Source of the DNA: Cryptomeria japonica
Lineage: Eukaryota > Streptophyta > Pinopsida > Cupressales > Cupressaceae
NCBI RefSeq assembly: GCF_030272615.1
Contig: NC_081409.1
Location: 243,595,924-243,659,923 of the forward strand
Reading direction: 5' to 3'
Length of the DNA: 64,000 nt
Part shown: piece after piece, positions 35,420-47,747 of the stretch
How the letters are laid out: the number at the start of each line of letters is the position of its first letter
Position numbering within the stretch: the stretch's first letter is position 1
Program-made: the position numbers and the translations under genes
Notes under the pieces: model-generated
What the model was told of the DNA's origin: nothing
What the model saw: the letters and a program-made list of their open reading frames with translations, nothing else
The model's database searches: none

Positions 35420-36480
35420 CACAATAGTAGAGCCATGTAGGGTTGCCTACTCTCTCCCACTCCTTTTGGTATGTATGTTGATGAGTGGGGAAAGTATGAG
35501 AAGATTGTTGGAATCGGTGGGTCATTCTATTGTATTTTTACCCTATTATTATTATCTATTGATGTTATTGTTCTTATCTCCTCAATAGCTAGTGGATCTT
35601 ACAAGCTTAGCTAGATAAATCTAGTCCTTTTATAACAACAAAAAGCTACATGTTAACTTGAAAAAAATTGTCATGAATTTATCTCATAAAAGGTTCTAAT
35701 ATGATCACACATTAAGTTGGGATGGTCTCATAAAGCTCTTCTAGTAGATATCTTAGGGTCTTTAAGGCTTTCTACTTGTAGGATTGTTTGTTATTTTTGT
35801 GTAAACTCCAAGACTTTCTAAATATTTTCTAGGATATTTTAAGGTGTCCTTATTATGTATACTTATACTCTTTAGAGATCTTCAAATAGGGGGAAAATGT
35901 TGTTTAACTGGTGTGAGTTCTCTTTCTACACACTAAATTGGTACTTTTTGTTGATAATCTTTCAACAAATTTAGGTTCTCTTAGAGGGTCCCCAATATTG
36001 GAGTGGATCATAAAAATATCCACGATGCATTCAGGAGGAACTTAATAAGGCCCACATTCTATATACATGGATTTGTCCCCTAAGGCCATTGAGTTTAACA
36101 TCTATCAATTATGTATTTGTACATGTCTCCAAATTTATGATGGAGACATTATACTTTTGAGCTTTCTTTCAAGACATTGGTTTCATGGACTTAGATTTGT
36201 CCTTCGCGAGACATGGGTTGACTCCCATCAAATGAGGATTAAGATAGATCACCACATTCCAACTAATGAACAAATGTGCCACCTTTTATTTCAAGGGATA
36301 TAGCCAAAGTATCATTTCATTGTTAGATGCACATTATTTATGAGATAGATAAAAAAATTTAAGGCGTCTCTTTATGTGCTCAATGTTGTCTTTGAAAATT
36401 TTATTTCAATATCAATAGTGGAGATGTTTGGCATCATACATAAGATAGGCTTGCATGTTGATACATCATCTCTTGAGAAA
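35420..36480 (+). pseudogene. Decayed LINE (non-LTR retrotransposon) remnant
   Basis: Across shifting frames, 35440-35600 reads like a non-LTR RT block (GCCT-type LPTLSHSFW followed by an aliphatic run where the YADD box should be). The segment at 36230-36400 resembles the LINE C-terminal zinc-binding region: a Cys-x-His pattern, YHFIVRC, then FMR and a KFKASLY stretch. No frame longer than about 80 codons survives. The assignment is by pattern only; the position between XTH and the copia element is the only context. Confidence 0.4.
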
Positions 36481-36820
36481 AAGGAAACAAAGAGATGCAT
36501 CTACAAACATCAAAACTATAACCTCCTTCTTCATTCCAACCAATTCTCTTAGCAGTTCAAAGCATGCATTCAAAAGTTGTTTGCATACTATACCTATTAA
36601 ACAATAGGGATGTTAGACAATGATGATAGGAAATATAAGGTGTCAAAACCAAGGAGATGTGCAATGTGATATATTTACCCTATTGGAAGCACTCATCATA
36701 GATTTATCTCATAGATATATTAGTTTTGATTTTTATTATTGTACACTTTTTAAAATTTTGTTTAGAGACACTTTGGACACTCTCTCTTGACATATTGTAT
36801 TAGACATTATCTTTAGTCTC

Positions 36821-36825
36821 ATAAT
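36821..36825 (+). repeat. Target-site duplication (left) of copia copy 2
   Basis: ATAAT directly before the LTR start TGTTGGG. The same five bases follow the 3' LTR at 54491-54495. Confidence 0.85.
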
Positions 36826-37818
36826 TGTTGGGATTAAGGTGTCTCAACCTTTGCAAATCCTACATTGGTTATTAATTTATTATGTTTATTTATTTATTAT
36901 TTTATTTGATTATTTGCCTACAAATGTCTAGTCACCTAGTGAGACCCACAAGCTTGGTGGCATCCTACTTGACAGTGATTGTATGACACACATACTAGAC
37001 TCATGCGAAAGTAGGTATCCCATTTGGAAGACCATAAAATAGGTATATGTGGGTGACAAGTGTCATGTTATGACAGTTTTATTATAGAATTTATAACAGA
37101 CATTATGACACACCTACTTATGATAGCTTGTGACAACCTATGAAAATATTCTAATGACAACTTAATGAGAACTAGTTATTCCTAGAGGTAGGTAGCCATG
37201 CATTCAAATCTATTGCATGCATTGGAGTGTTTGCATGTTGAGGAATCTAATTGCATGAAATGTAGGCACCCAAGTCGGAAGATTATTATGATGGTTTATG
37301 ATAATGCTTCACATGTGGACAAGATGCATGCATGCAAGTGTTGTGCATGTCTTGAGATTTTATTATAGGCTCAAATGAGTGACAAATGGACTTAGGCATC
37401 AATTTTGGGCTCATTCTCCCATGCATTTTAAAACAATAAAATCATTGTTGTTGTTCATGATATTCATGTTGTAGCATCAAGCTGTTACGTGTAGATTAAG
37501 GTTATGTTATTGAAATCAATTCATGTTGTGGGTGTATGTGAAGGCTCCTGTTGAAGAAGCTATTGTATTGGGGTTGTATTGTACTCGCTATTCTCAGTAA
37601 TACAAAGTAATATGCTTTTAAAGTGTGGGGTTTCTCTCCCATAAGGGTTTTTTCCATGTATATCATGTGTTTATTGTGGTATATTATTTGCATGTTCATT
37701 ATCTCTATCTGAATGTGTTTCTTATTTTGTAATAGTTAAGATTTGTAAAGAAAAAATATATTATCTCCCCCACTAGATTAGTGTTAGGAAAAAATTTCTA
37801 CAACTTTTCTTCCTTTCA
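36826..37818 (+). repeat. Copia copy 2, 5' LTR
   Basis: It starts TGTTGGGATTAAGG and ends TTTCA, two bases before the primer site. Length is 993 bp. It matches 53425-54490 along its length but lacks the tandem expansions found there. Confidence 0.9.
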
Positions 37819-37820
37819 AA

Positions 37821-37832
37821 TGGTATCGGAGC
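37821..37832 (+). promoter_or_regulatory. Copia copy 2 primer-binding site
   Basis: TGGTATCGGAGC, one base different from the usual initiator-Met tRNA complement, just after the LTR. Confidence 0.85.
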
Positions 37833-37937
37833 TTGGCCAATTTTGGTTTTTTTGTTGGGTAGTAGGCTTTTTCTATTGATCTTAGTTTGAGTGCGAGATT
37901 TTTCAGAGAATTTTTAAAATATTGTTGTAGGAAGAAT

Positions 37938-38745
37938 ATGGAAAGCACATCTAGAAAAATTGAGATGGGGAATTTTAACAACACTAATTTCAAATTGTAG
38001 AAGTTAAAAAATGGAGGATATTCTTGTAGATTGAGATCTATGGGTTGTAGTATCTAGAAATAAACTAGTCACCATGGTTTAAGGATGTTTGGGATGTAAT
38101 TGATAAAAAATGTAAGGGCCTCACAAGGTTCTATTAGGTATATTTTGTGTTATTGAATATCCACATAAAGAGAATACTATGAAAGATCTTTGGAAGAATC
38201 TTGCAAATATTTATTAAGATAAATATTTGGTAAACAAGATTTTTCTGAGAAAGAAAATGTATTCTTTGAAGATGGAAGATGGAGGATATGTTGATGATCA
38301 TCTCAATGCATTCAACATGATAGTTGATCAATTGGGTTATGTCAGTGACAAGATTGAGGAGGAGGATCATTGCATTCTTATGTTGTGTTCTTTTCCAAAC
38401 TCATGGGACAACCTTATTATGACTATCAAAAGTAAAACCACCAAGCTCATTATGGATGAGGTGGTAGCATCATTACTTTCTAATGAGATGTGGAGGAAGA
38501 ATTTTGAGTTAACAAAAGAGGCTCTTGTGGTTTGTGGAATATCAAAGGAGAAAGACAAGAAGAATGATGAGAAAGACAAAAGAGGCAGATCTAAATCCCA
38601 TGGGAGATCAAAGTCTCCTGGAAAGTCCAAGGAAAATGTTGAGACTACGATAAAAAATTTCACTTCTGTAAATAACATAAAGAGGAAAAAAATAAGATGT
38701 GTGGCTAATATATTTGGGTGTATCATTCCACATGACCTCTTATAG
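37938..38745 (+). pseudogene. Copia copy 2 gag
   Basis: The gag reads from MESTSRKIEMGNFNN at about 37938 with early stops. The clean part is 38227-38745, with FLRKKMYSLKMEDGG, DHLNAFNMIVDQLGYV and LCSFPNSWDNLIMTI as in copy 1 and the gag-only elements. A basic Lys/Ser/Arg tail follows, but the zinc knuckle normally found there is not recognisable. A protease-like frame (38699-38962) follows, with the run FHMTS near its start. Confidence 0.8.
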
Positions 38746-39187
38746 GGGTTGGTTCATGAAGTATGAAGAATATGATGGTGGGAAGGTGTATAGCGATTAT
38801 GGCTCTAATCTGAAGATTGTTGGTTGTGGAAGAGTCAAGATTAGATTTCGTAGTGGCAGGGTGAAAGGGATTGATGGTGTTTTGCATATCTTAGGTTTCA
38901 CATGGAACCTACTTTCTATAAGTAATTTGAGTGATGTGGGTTTGCAGATCGTTTTCTCATAGAGTGGATGCAAGATGACTAGAGGCGCTATGGTGCTTGC
39001 TAAGGGTGTTCAGATTGGCACCTTTTATACGTTGGATGCATGCACTTTATAGTGCAATAGTACTTATGTGGAGATAAAGAAAATGGCTCTGGATTCTTTA
39101 TCCTCACCATTAGATCGATTTGTAAAAAGTTCTATTGCTTCTACATCTAATGGTCATTCTTTGTAGGTACCTAAGGGCGACAATGAT

Positions 39188-40147
39188 TTGGAGATGAAAC
39201 TTCCAGTGGAGAAGATAATATTATGGCACCAAAGACTATGTCACATTGGTGAGAAGGGTCTCAAAACCCTAAAAATAAATTCCTCATTAAGGGGATTAAT
39301 GATTTTAATCTTGAGTTCAATTTTTGCAAACATTGTATTTATGGAAAGCAAAACCATGTTCATTTTTACTCTAGTTCTCATCAATCTTCTAAGTTGTTGG
39401 ACTTAATGCATTCTGATGTTTTTGGTCCTATTGATGTTCTTTCAATTTCTAAATTTGTATATTTCTTATCATTCATTGATGACTACAGTAGAAGGACATT
39501 TAATTATTTTCTTAGAAGTAAATATAAAGTCTTTAGTCAGATTAAGGAGTTTAAGGCTCTTGTTGGGAGTCAGACTTGTATAAAGAATAAAGATTAATGT
39601 TTGAGGAATAGAAATAGTGGTGAGTTTTGTTCAATAGATTTTAATAGGTTTTGTACATACCATGGGATTAAGAGGCATAAGACAAATCTATACATCCCTC
39701 AACAAAATGGAGTTGCAGAGAGGATGAATGGGATGTTGATGGAGAAGGTAGGATTGTGCTTAGTGATCTTGACCTCAAACAAAATTTATGGGCCAAAGCT
39801 ATATCCACCACTTTATATTTGGTAAACTGATTTCCTACATCAACACTTGTTGATAAGACACCCATGGAGGTGTCGTCAGGAAATAAACTTTTAATGAGAA
39901 ATAGATTAGAGTATTTGGTTGTGAAGCTTATGCTCATGTTTTGACTAAGAAAATATCTAAGTTGGAGAAAAAGGTTGTTAAGTGTATCTTCATCAACTAT
40001 GTTGTTAGTGTGAAAGGGTACAAGCTTTGGGATCAAAATGCACAAAAGGTTCTCTATATTATAAGTGTCATTTTTAGAAAGATGAAACCTTCCACTATTG
40101 AGTTGTAGCAAAAGAAAGGAGACAAATAGAATAAGGAGGTAGTTCAA
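39188..40147 (+). pseudogene. Copia copy 2 GAG-pre-integrase and integrase
   Basis: The HRLCHIGEKGL-like motif (HQRLCHIGEKGL) is at about 39222. Integrase follows with LMHSDVFGP (first catalytic Asp), RNSGEFCS where RSDNGGEFCS is typical (second Asp not retained), and YIPQQNGVAERMN (the Glu). The three segments 39394-39597, 39601-39825 and beyond are separated by a TAA and frame changes. Integrase would insert the cDNA, but the second Asp is missing. Confidence 0.8.
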
Positions 40148-40419
40148 GTTTCTTCTACCATTGAGAAAGAACTATGAGCTCCTAATGGACCTGATGATGA
40201 TGAAATCTCTAGCAGCTCTAAAAGTTTAGAAGAAGAAGAAGAACATCAACCTCAACCTTTGAGGAGCTCTACAAGAATTAGGAAAAAAACAAATAGTTTT
40301 AATTATTCAATGTTAGATTCTAGCTGTGTTTTTTCTTTGATTTCTAAAACTGATGAGTGTAGGACTGTTAGAGAGGCTAAGGGTATGAGTGATGTAGATT
40401 CTTAGATGAAATTCATGGA

Positions 40420-41369
40420 TGAAGAGATGGCATCTTTAAACAAGAACAATAAATGGGATTTGGTACCTTTTCTTTGAAGGACTTAATCATGTGGTATACA
40501 AGTGGGCGTTCAAGAAAAATTTAGGTCTTGATGGAAGTGTTGAGAAGAGCAAATAATGGCTGGTCATAAAGGGGTATTCCAAAGTTGAGGGAATAAAAAT
40601 TATGGTGATATTTTCTCTCCTATTGAAAATATAGCATCCATTCAGTTCTTTTTATCTCTTGATACAACTCATGATTGGGAAATCAAGAAAATAGATGTGA
40701 AGACAACATTCCTTCATGGTGATTTGGAGGAAGAGAACTATACATCATAGCCATTTAGTATTTTATGGTGAAAGGTTAAGAAAATATATTTTCAAATTGA
40801 AAAAGTGTTTGTATGGTTTGAAACAATCTCCTAGGATGTGGCACCAAAATTTTGATACCTATGTGTTGAGTTTGGTATTTCAAAGGTCTAAATACAATTG
40901 TTGTGTTTACTCAAAATTGATAATGGTTGAATTCGCATTATTTTGTATATGGATGATATGTTACTATTTAAGAATGGATATTTGATTTCTAACTTGAAGT
41001 ATCAATTGTTATTATAGTTCAAAATGAAATATTTGGGTGTAGATAGGTACATTCTAGGAATGGAGATAAGAAGAGATAGATCTAATAAAAAGCTTTGGTT
41101 AAGCCAGAGTATGTGAATTTTATGTCAAATAGATTCAACGTGACAGATTGTAAATCCATGATAGTTCCTATTACACTAGGAATGAATTTATATGTGGAGG
41201 ATTGTCTAAAATCTCCTACCAAGGTGGAGGACATGGCCAGTTTACCATATGTGAGTGTTGTTGGAAGGCATATGTATGTTATGGTTTGTACTAGACTAGA
41301 CATTAAATAAGAAGTGGGAGTCCTGATCAATATATGGCTAATCCTAGAAAGGTGCATTGAGTTACAATT
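40420..41369 (+). pseudogene. Copia copy 2 reverse transcriptase (left part)
   Basis: RT blocks are FMDEEMASLNKNNKWDLVP, then the FLHGDLEEE motif and LKKCLYGLKQSPRMWHQNFD. The catalytic box survives as YMDDMLLFKNG only if a frame shift near 40940 is allowed for. YVSVVGRHMYVMVCTRLDIK ends the recognisable part. The frame is cut at about 41369, where unrelated sequence begins; the continuation lies 11.4 kb downstream. Confidence 0.8.
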
Positions 41370-41475
41370 ATTATGCAAGAGGGAGGATTCACATCAACAC
41401 AATAGATTGATTTTTGTAACCCTTTCACCATATCAATGTACTAGGACAGAATCTACGACTTGCAAAAAGTCCTTA

Positions 41476-41480
41476 ATAAC
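41476..41480. repeat. Target-site duplication (left) of the compound element
   Basis: ATAAC directly before the outer LTR. The identical ATAAC is at 51928-51932, directly after the other outer LTR. Confidence 0.85.
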
Positions 41481-43582
41481 TGTAAGGTAAGCAGTGCGCA
41501 GAAAACACTCTCCTAATGTCAATTCTAAGGGGATTTGTCAGTAAGGAAGTATTTGAATATCAGTTTGCAATACATTAAGATAAACACAGACTGAAGGTTA
41601 GGATTAACCAGGCATAATAACACCAGAGAAAGACATCAAATATACGTGCGAAAACCCTTACGGGTAAAAAACCCACCAACAAAAAGAGATTCGTTTATTC
41701 AGTAAACAACACAGTTACAATAAAGGTACTTAGATCCTCTTTTATGGACTCTGTTCTCAGAACTCTTCTATCACATCATGCAGAACATACAAGACTACAA
41801 ACATACCAAAACTACAACAACGTAGCCTCTCTGCATCCCTTCGTAGTCACTTTGTTCTGTGCTCAACCACAGATCAACCTCTGTCACTCCTCACACAACG
41901 AGCAAGACCCGGCATCTCAGAATTACTGTCATTCTTTAATGACATTCCATGCCTTCTTCTATGTGCCACTCTTATTTTTTCACTCATCCCCTTGTTCCAT
42001 CTCAGCTCGCACTGATTACATCTCAGGTCACACATATGTAACAGCCAAGGTTACAGTGTATTGATTTGGCATAACCATTATGGAATCCAATGGTCTTCCA
42101 TCCGTCCAGCTGTGTTTCAGTTTCCTCTGGCCACTCTGACAGTTAGTCCCTCCAACCACCAGGAAGTCTAACTGTCGCACTGCATTCATGAGAAACACAA
42201 TATCCCACATGCATCAAGAAATTGGGTCGGTTCGTATTCACATACACCGACAGTCTCATCCTTAGTGTCCGAGTGTTCACATTTTGGATCTCGGTTTGAC
42301 CTTGTTCCAGCAGTCAGTCTCCGCTCCATCGGCCATCGGTATAACTTCCAACCGGTAGAGCCGATCCCCCAATGATACCCGATCACCAAAGGCGACTCCA
42401 TCGGGTCATCGGCACAACCTTCCTGTTGTCTCCCCGATCCCCGATCACCCTGAGGATGCCAACACCAAACCATTGGGTCTTCGGCCAAACAGTGAATAAG
42501 TAATCCCAATCACCGAAAGCAACTCCATCAGGTCATCGGGATAACCTCCAATAGGTAGACCCAATCTCTCGATAACCAGAGCGGACCACACATGAGTCAC
42601 CCCATCAGTATATCGCTCCACAAGTCATTCCGATCTCCGATGACTCTATCGGACCATCGGTGAGACTGCTTCCAAGTTATCCCGATCTCTGATATCAAAC
42701 GGAACACTGAAGATGACCTCATCGGTCCATCAGAACCATCACTCAGCAGTTACTCTAATCGCTGATACCAAGAGCACAGACTCATCGGCTCATCGGACCA
42801 AAGCCAAAACTGCTATCTCGACCTGCATCGCCAGCCCGACAAGATGATTTCATCGGGTCATCGGAACACAAAGAAAAATACAATGCCGATGAGTAGAACA
42901 CTCTGAGACCAGGTAAAGCGAGCTCATCGGGACATAGGCATGACATTCAGAATGTCAACCCAATAGCCGATACGCGACCCAAACACCAAAAGGTGACTTC
43001 ATCAGATCATTGGCACACCACTGCACAAGTCATTCTGATAGCCGATATGCAACCCGAACGCCAGAAGGTGACTTCATTGGGTATCGGGAAAGCTTCAAAC
43101 CGGATCCTCCGATAGCCGATGACAAGCCCGACCGCCTAAGGTGACTCAATTGGGTTTCGACATAACATCCAGAAGACTCTTCTGATAGCCGATATCAACT
43201 TGAACTGCATAACACAGCTCCATCGGGTCATCGGCACAACTCTCATGAAGTCTTCCCGAAAGCCGAAGTTACTCCAATGACTGAAGTTGACTTCGTCGGG
43301 TCATCAGGATGACTTCAAACCTGCTATGCCAATAAGTGAAGCATTTCAGCCAGAAGACAACTAACCCATCGAGACTTCAGTGTAACAAATAACAACCTCT
43401 CCTCATAGTCGATATCGAACCAAGAAGTCAAGTTCATCGGCCAGAGTTGACCCGATCGGCCTAAGTCAGACCGATCAGAAAGTGTTCAACAACCAAGAAG
43501 GTAACACTTTGCTACTCCATCGGTGTAGGCTACTCCAATCAACCTGAACATGGTCAGGAGAATTCGAGGCACATTCCCAACA
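41481..43582 (-). repeat. Gag-only element LTR 1
   Basis: On the + strand it starts TGTAAGGTAAGCAG and ends CATTCCCAACA. Length is 2102 bp. On the minus strand the probable promoter is CCATAAAAGAGG near 41740, leaving a short R/U5 of about 260 bp and a long U3 filled with ATCGG-type subrepeats (42220-43540). Confidence 0.9.
42220..43540. repeat. ATCGG/CCGAT subrepeat array in LTR 1
   Basis: About 15 degenerate units of 55-80 bp, each with CCCGAT or CCGATAGCCGAT near its start and a block like CTCCATCGGGTCATCGG about 35 bp later. The array is much richer in CpG-derived sequence than its flanks. The matching arrays are at 46390-47715 and 50570-51890. Confidence 0.85.
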
Positions 43583-44752
43583 ATCTCCCACTTGCCAAGG
43601 AATCCACGGGACCTGTCTGCCTTACCAAACCATTACAGATTTCACTGCGAACTATGGACTCAAAAGGCCATTAATGCTGATATACCATTTGATCACAAAC
43701 CACCAGGAAATATAGTTTACTTTGTGTACCACTGAAACATATGCAAAGAAGTATCATCTCACCCATAGATACTCCCACCTTCTATCATGCCACTGCCACC
43801 AGACACAAATAGAAGCTATCTACTGAAAAAAAAAACATGACTCTGACTTCCAGAACACAAAAAACTCACATTCCCAAGGCTACTCAAATGTGCCAACAAT
43901 AGTCACAATCATAGCTAGAATAGCACCCACAGCAAGTGCTAATAAATCAAACTATACATACCTTCATGGTATTAAAAGATGAATTTCAAAACATCCACAT
44001 ATACAACCTGTTACTTATAGTCTCAATCTTCAAGTGCATAATCATGTGCACACCAAGAACCTCCCACTGCATAGGAAATGTCAGAATTGAAAAAGATCCT
44101 TCTTTCAACATTACATAGAAGTAAATAAACCTTTGTACCAAAGGTATTCACAATACTAACATATACAAAGAACCTGCAAGCAAGTCTTCACAGTACCCTG
44201 TATCATACCCTTTCTTCACTTCTAAATGTTAACTGTTTTATCGCAGATGAATGCCTCTCAGTTGGACCTATTACCCATTCCAACTCAGCACCATCTATTG
44301 TTTCCATGCATCCATGAGTACCTATAACTGATCAACACATGCCAAACTCCAAATGCATAACCACATTATCAGGAAGTACCAAACAAATGATCAGTGTACT
44401 CAAAACACAAAAACAGAACCAAGATCATTGTAAAAATTCCAACTGCAGAATCAGGAATTTAAACATGACAACCATGATCTAAAACATCTCAATCAAAGAG
44501 ATCATATGCTCCATATGAACATACACACATTATGTCACAACTCTAAATGCATCTCAAGAGTATATCCTGACATAAAAACATCCTAACTAAGGATTACAAC
44601 ATCTCAACCAAAGATCCCTTATGAATCTTCAAGATGTTAACATCTCCAATCACATGATGAATCTGCATCACTGCCAAAGACCCACGGTACCCAGTCTTCA
44701 TAGCATCATGATTAATCTAGACATTGACAGATGTCTGACTTGCCAAAGCAAC
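43583..44752 (-). other. Non-coding 3' part of internal region 1
   Basis: Lies between the gag stop and LTR 1. On the minus strand the polypurine tract GGCAAGTGGGAGAT abuts the LTR. No protease, integrase or RT similarity is present; the space is too short for them. Short frames here show no motif. Confidence 0.75.
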
Positions 44753-45527
44753 TCAGAAGACATCTCCATCCTCATTCTGAGAGGAACCAGAATCAGAAGA
44801 ACCCTTACTTTTCTTCTTCTCTCTGCAATCCTTTCGGATATCACCAGTCTGCCCACAATTCCAGCACTTCACTTTGGACTTCTTTCCAGGAGTCTTGGAG
44901 CTTTCCTCCGACTTCGATTCTGACTTCTTGTTCTCTTTCTTTCCTCTAACAGTGAGAGCATCCTTGACCATCTCAGAAGATTTCCTTCGAGTTTCTTTTG
45001 ACAACAACAGAGCAACCACACCTTCCATTGTGAACATGGTTGTTGTACTCCCAATAGTCATTACCAGATGATCCCATGAGTCAGGCAGAGAACATAACAA
45101 AAGCATGCACTGATCCTCGTCATCAATCTTGACTCCTACAAATGTTAGCTCAGCAACGATCATGTTGAAAACATTCAAATGATCTGCAACAAATGTACCC
45201 TCGTCCATCTTCAGAGAATATAACTTCTTCCTCAAGAACAACTTGTTTACCAGAGACTTTCCTTGATAAATGTCTCCAAGCTTTTTCCACAGAAGATTAG
45301 CAGTCTTCTCCTCATGGACATTCAACATAACAGAGTCTGATTAACCCTCTAGCTTTTCTATCTGCAAGATCCCAGTCTTCTTGCCTCATGCCTGAAGGCT
45401 TAGCGGTTGCAATCACAACACCCCAGAGATCCCTATCAACCAGCAAGTCTTCCATCTTGAGTTTCCATAACTCAAAACTTGCACCATTGAATTTCTCAAT
45501 CTCCACTCACCCAGAAGCATTCACCAT
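44753..45527 (-). pseudogene. Copia-type gag of internal region 1
   Basis: It starts at 45527 (MVNASG), where a TGA replaces the CGA seen in copy 2. It continues with VEIEKFNGASFELWKLKMEDLL, then changes frame near 45330 and reads HEEKTANLLWKKLGDIYQGKS, FLRKKLYSLKMDEG and DHLNVFNMIVAEL. It ends with the zinc knuckle CWNCGQTGDIRKDC and a Ser/Lys-rich tail to the stop at 44753. The Gag family is the same as in the surrounding copia element. The knuckle is intact here, but the early stop and the frame change break the protein. Confidence 0.9.
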
Positions 45528-45620
45528 CTTAAACTGCAAACAAAATACTTTACCAGACTCCCACTGAAACCAGAATTGACATAAAACAACCCTACCCGAC
45601 AAGGATAACACAACTACCTG

Positions 45621-45632
45621 GCTCTGATACCA
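45621..45632 (-). promoter_or_regulatory. Primer-binding site of internal region 1
   Basis: The minus strand reads TGGTATCAGAGC, the exact initiator-Met tRNA complement, two bases inside the LTR boundary. Confidence 0.92.
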
Positions 45633-45634
45633 CT

Positions 45635-47747
45635 TGTAAGGTAAGCAGTGCGCGGAAAACGCTCTCCTAATGTCAATTCTAAGGGGATTTGTCAGCAAGG
45701 AAGTATTTTAATTTCAGTTTCCAATACATTAAGATAAACACAGACTGAAGATTAGGATTAACCAGGCATAATAACACCAGAGAAAGACATCAGATATATG
45801 TGAGAAAACCCTTATGGGTAAAAAACCCACCACCAAAAAGAGATCCCTTTATTCAGTAAACAACACAGTTACAATAAAGGTACTTAGATCCTCTTTTATG
45901 GACTCTGTTCTCAGAACTCTTCTATCACATCATGCAAAACATACAAGACTATAGACATGCCAAAACTACAACAACGTAGCCTCTCTGCATCCCTTCGTAG
46001 TCACTCCGTTCTGTGCTCAACCATAGATCAACCTCTGTCACTCCTCACACAACGAGCAAGACCCGGCATCTCGGAATTCCTGTCATTCTTTAATGACATT
46101 CCATGCCTTCTGCTCTGTGCCACTCTGATTTTTTCACTCATCCCCTCGTGCCATCACTGCTCACTCTCAGCTCGCACTGATTACATCTCAGGTCACACGT
46201 ATGTAATAGCCAAGGTTACAGTGTATCAATTTAGCATAACCATTATGGAATCCAATGGTCTTCCATCCGTCCAGCTGTGTTTCAGTTTCCTCTGGCCACT
46301 CTGACAGTTAGTCGCTCCAACCACCAAGAAGTCTAACAGTCGGTCTGCATTCATGAGAAACACAATATCCCACATGCATCAAGAAATCAGGTCGGTTCGT
46401 ATTCACATACACCGATAGTCTCATCCTTAGTGTCTGAGTGTTCACATTTTGGATCTCGGTTCAACCTTGCTCTCACAATAGGTCTCCGCTCCATCGGCCA
46501 TCGGTATAACTTCCAACCAGTAGAGCCAATTGCCCAATGATACCCGATCACTAAAGGCGACTCCATCAGGTCATCGGCACAACCTTCCTGCTGTCTCCCT
46601 GATCCCCGATCACTCTGAGGATGCCAACACCAAACCATCGGGTCTTCGGCCAAACAGTGAACAGGTAATCCCGATCACCAAAAGCAACTCCATCAAGTCA
46701 TCGGGATAACCTCCAACAGGTAGACCCGATCTCCCGATAACCAGAGCCGACCCCACACGAGTCACCCCATCGGTATATCGCTCCACAAGTCATTCCAATC
46801 TCCGATGACTCTATCGGACCATCAGTGAGACTGCTTCCAAGTTATCCCGATCTCTGATATCAAACTGAACACCGAAGATGACCTCATCAGTCCACCGGAA
46901 CCATCACTCAACAGTTACTCTGATCGCTGATACCAAGAGCACAGACTCATCGGCTCATCAGACCAAAGCCAAAACTGCTATCCCGACCTGCATCGCCAAC
47001 CCGATAAGATGATTTCATCGGGTCATCGGAACACAAATAAAAATACAATGCCGATGAGTAGAACACTCCGAGACCAAGTAGAGCGAGCTCATCGAGACAT
47101 CGGCATGACATTCAGAATGTCAACCTGATAGCCGATACGTGACCCGAACGCCAAAAGGTGACTTCATCAGATCATTGGCACACCACTGCACAAGTCATTC
47201 CGATAGCTAATACGCAACCCGAACGCCAGAAGGTGACTTCATCGGGTATCGGCACAGCTTCAAACCGGATCCTCCGATAGCCGATGACAACCCCAACCGC
47301 CTAAGGTGACTCCATCGGGTTTCGGCATAACATCCAGAAGACTCTTCTGATAGTCGATATCAACCCGAACCACATAACACAACTTCATCGGGTCATCGGC
47401 ACAACTCTCATGAAGTCTTCCCGAAAGTCGAAGTTACTCCGATGACTGAAGTCGACTTCATCGGGTCATCGGGATGACTTCAAACCTATTATGCTGATAA
47501 ATGAAGCATTTCAGTCGGAAGACAACTAACCCATCGGGACTTCGGTGTAACAAATAACAACCTCTCCCGATAGCCGATACCGAACCAAGAAGTCAAGTTC
47601 ATCGGCCAGAGTTGTCCCAATCAGCCTAAGTCACACCGATCAGAAAGTGTTCAACAACCAAGAAGGTAACACTTTGTTGCTCCATCGGTGTAGGCTACTC
47701 CGATCAACCCAAACATGGTCAGGAGAATTCAAGGCACATTCCCAACA
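45635..47747 (-). repeat. Gag-only element LTR 2 (middle)
   Basis: Starts TGTAAGGTAAGCAG and ends CATTCCCAACA on the + strand; 2113 bp. It serves as the 5' LTR of internal region 1 and the 3' LTR of internal region 2. No target duplication is found at its own ends, as expected for a shared LTR. Confidence 0.92.
46390..47715. repeat. ATCGG/CCGAT subrepeat array in LTR 2
   Basis: Same array and unit order as in LTR 1, with scattered transitions, many of them in CG sites. Confidence 0.85.

Noticed and set aside
37502-37699. Minus-strand frame in the copia 5' LTR
   Set aside because: Recurs in the 3' LTR (54204-54392) as part of the LTR and has no domain.
41744-42509. Open frames on both strands inside the LTRs (also near 45957, 46387, 50086 and 50521)
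   Set aside because: They recur in all three LTRs because the LTRs are copies; they fall in R/U5 and the subrepeat array and resemble no known protein.
44621-45071. Plus-strand frames over the gag of internal region 1
   Set aside because: Antisense shadows of the minus-strand gag.
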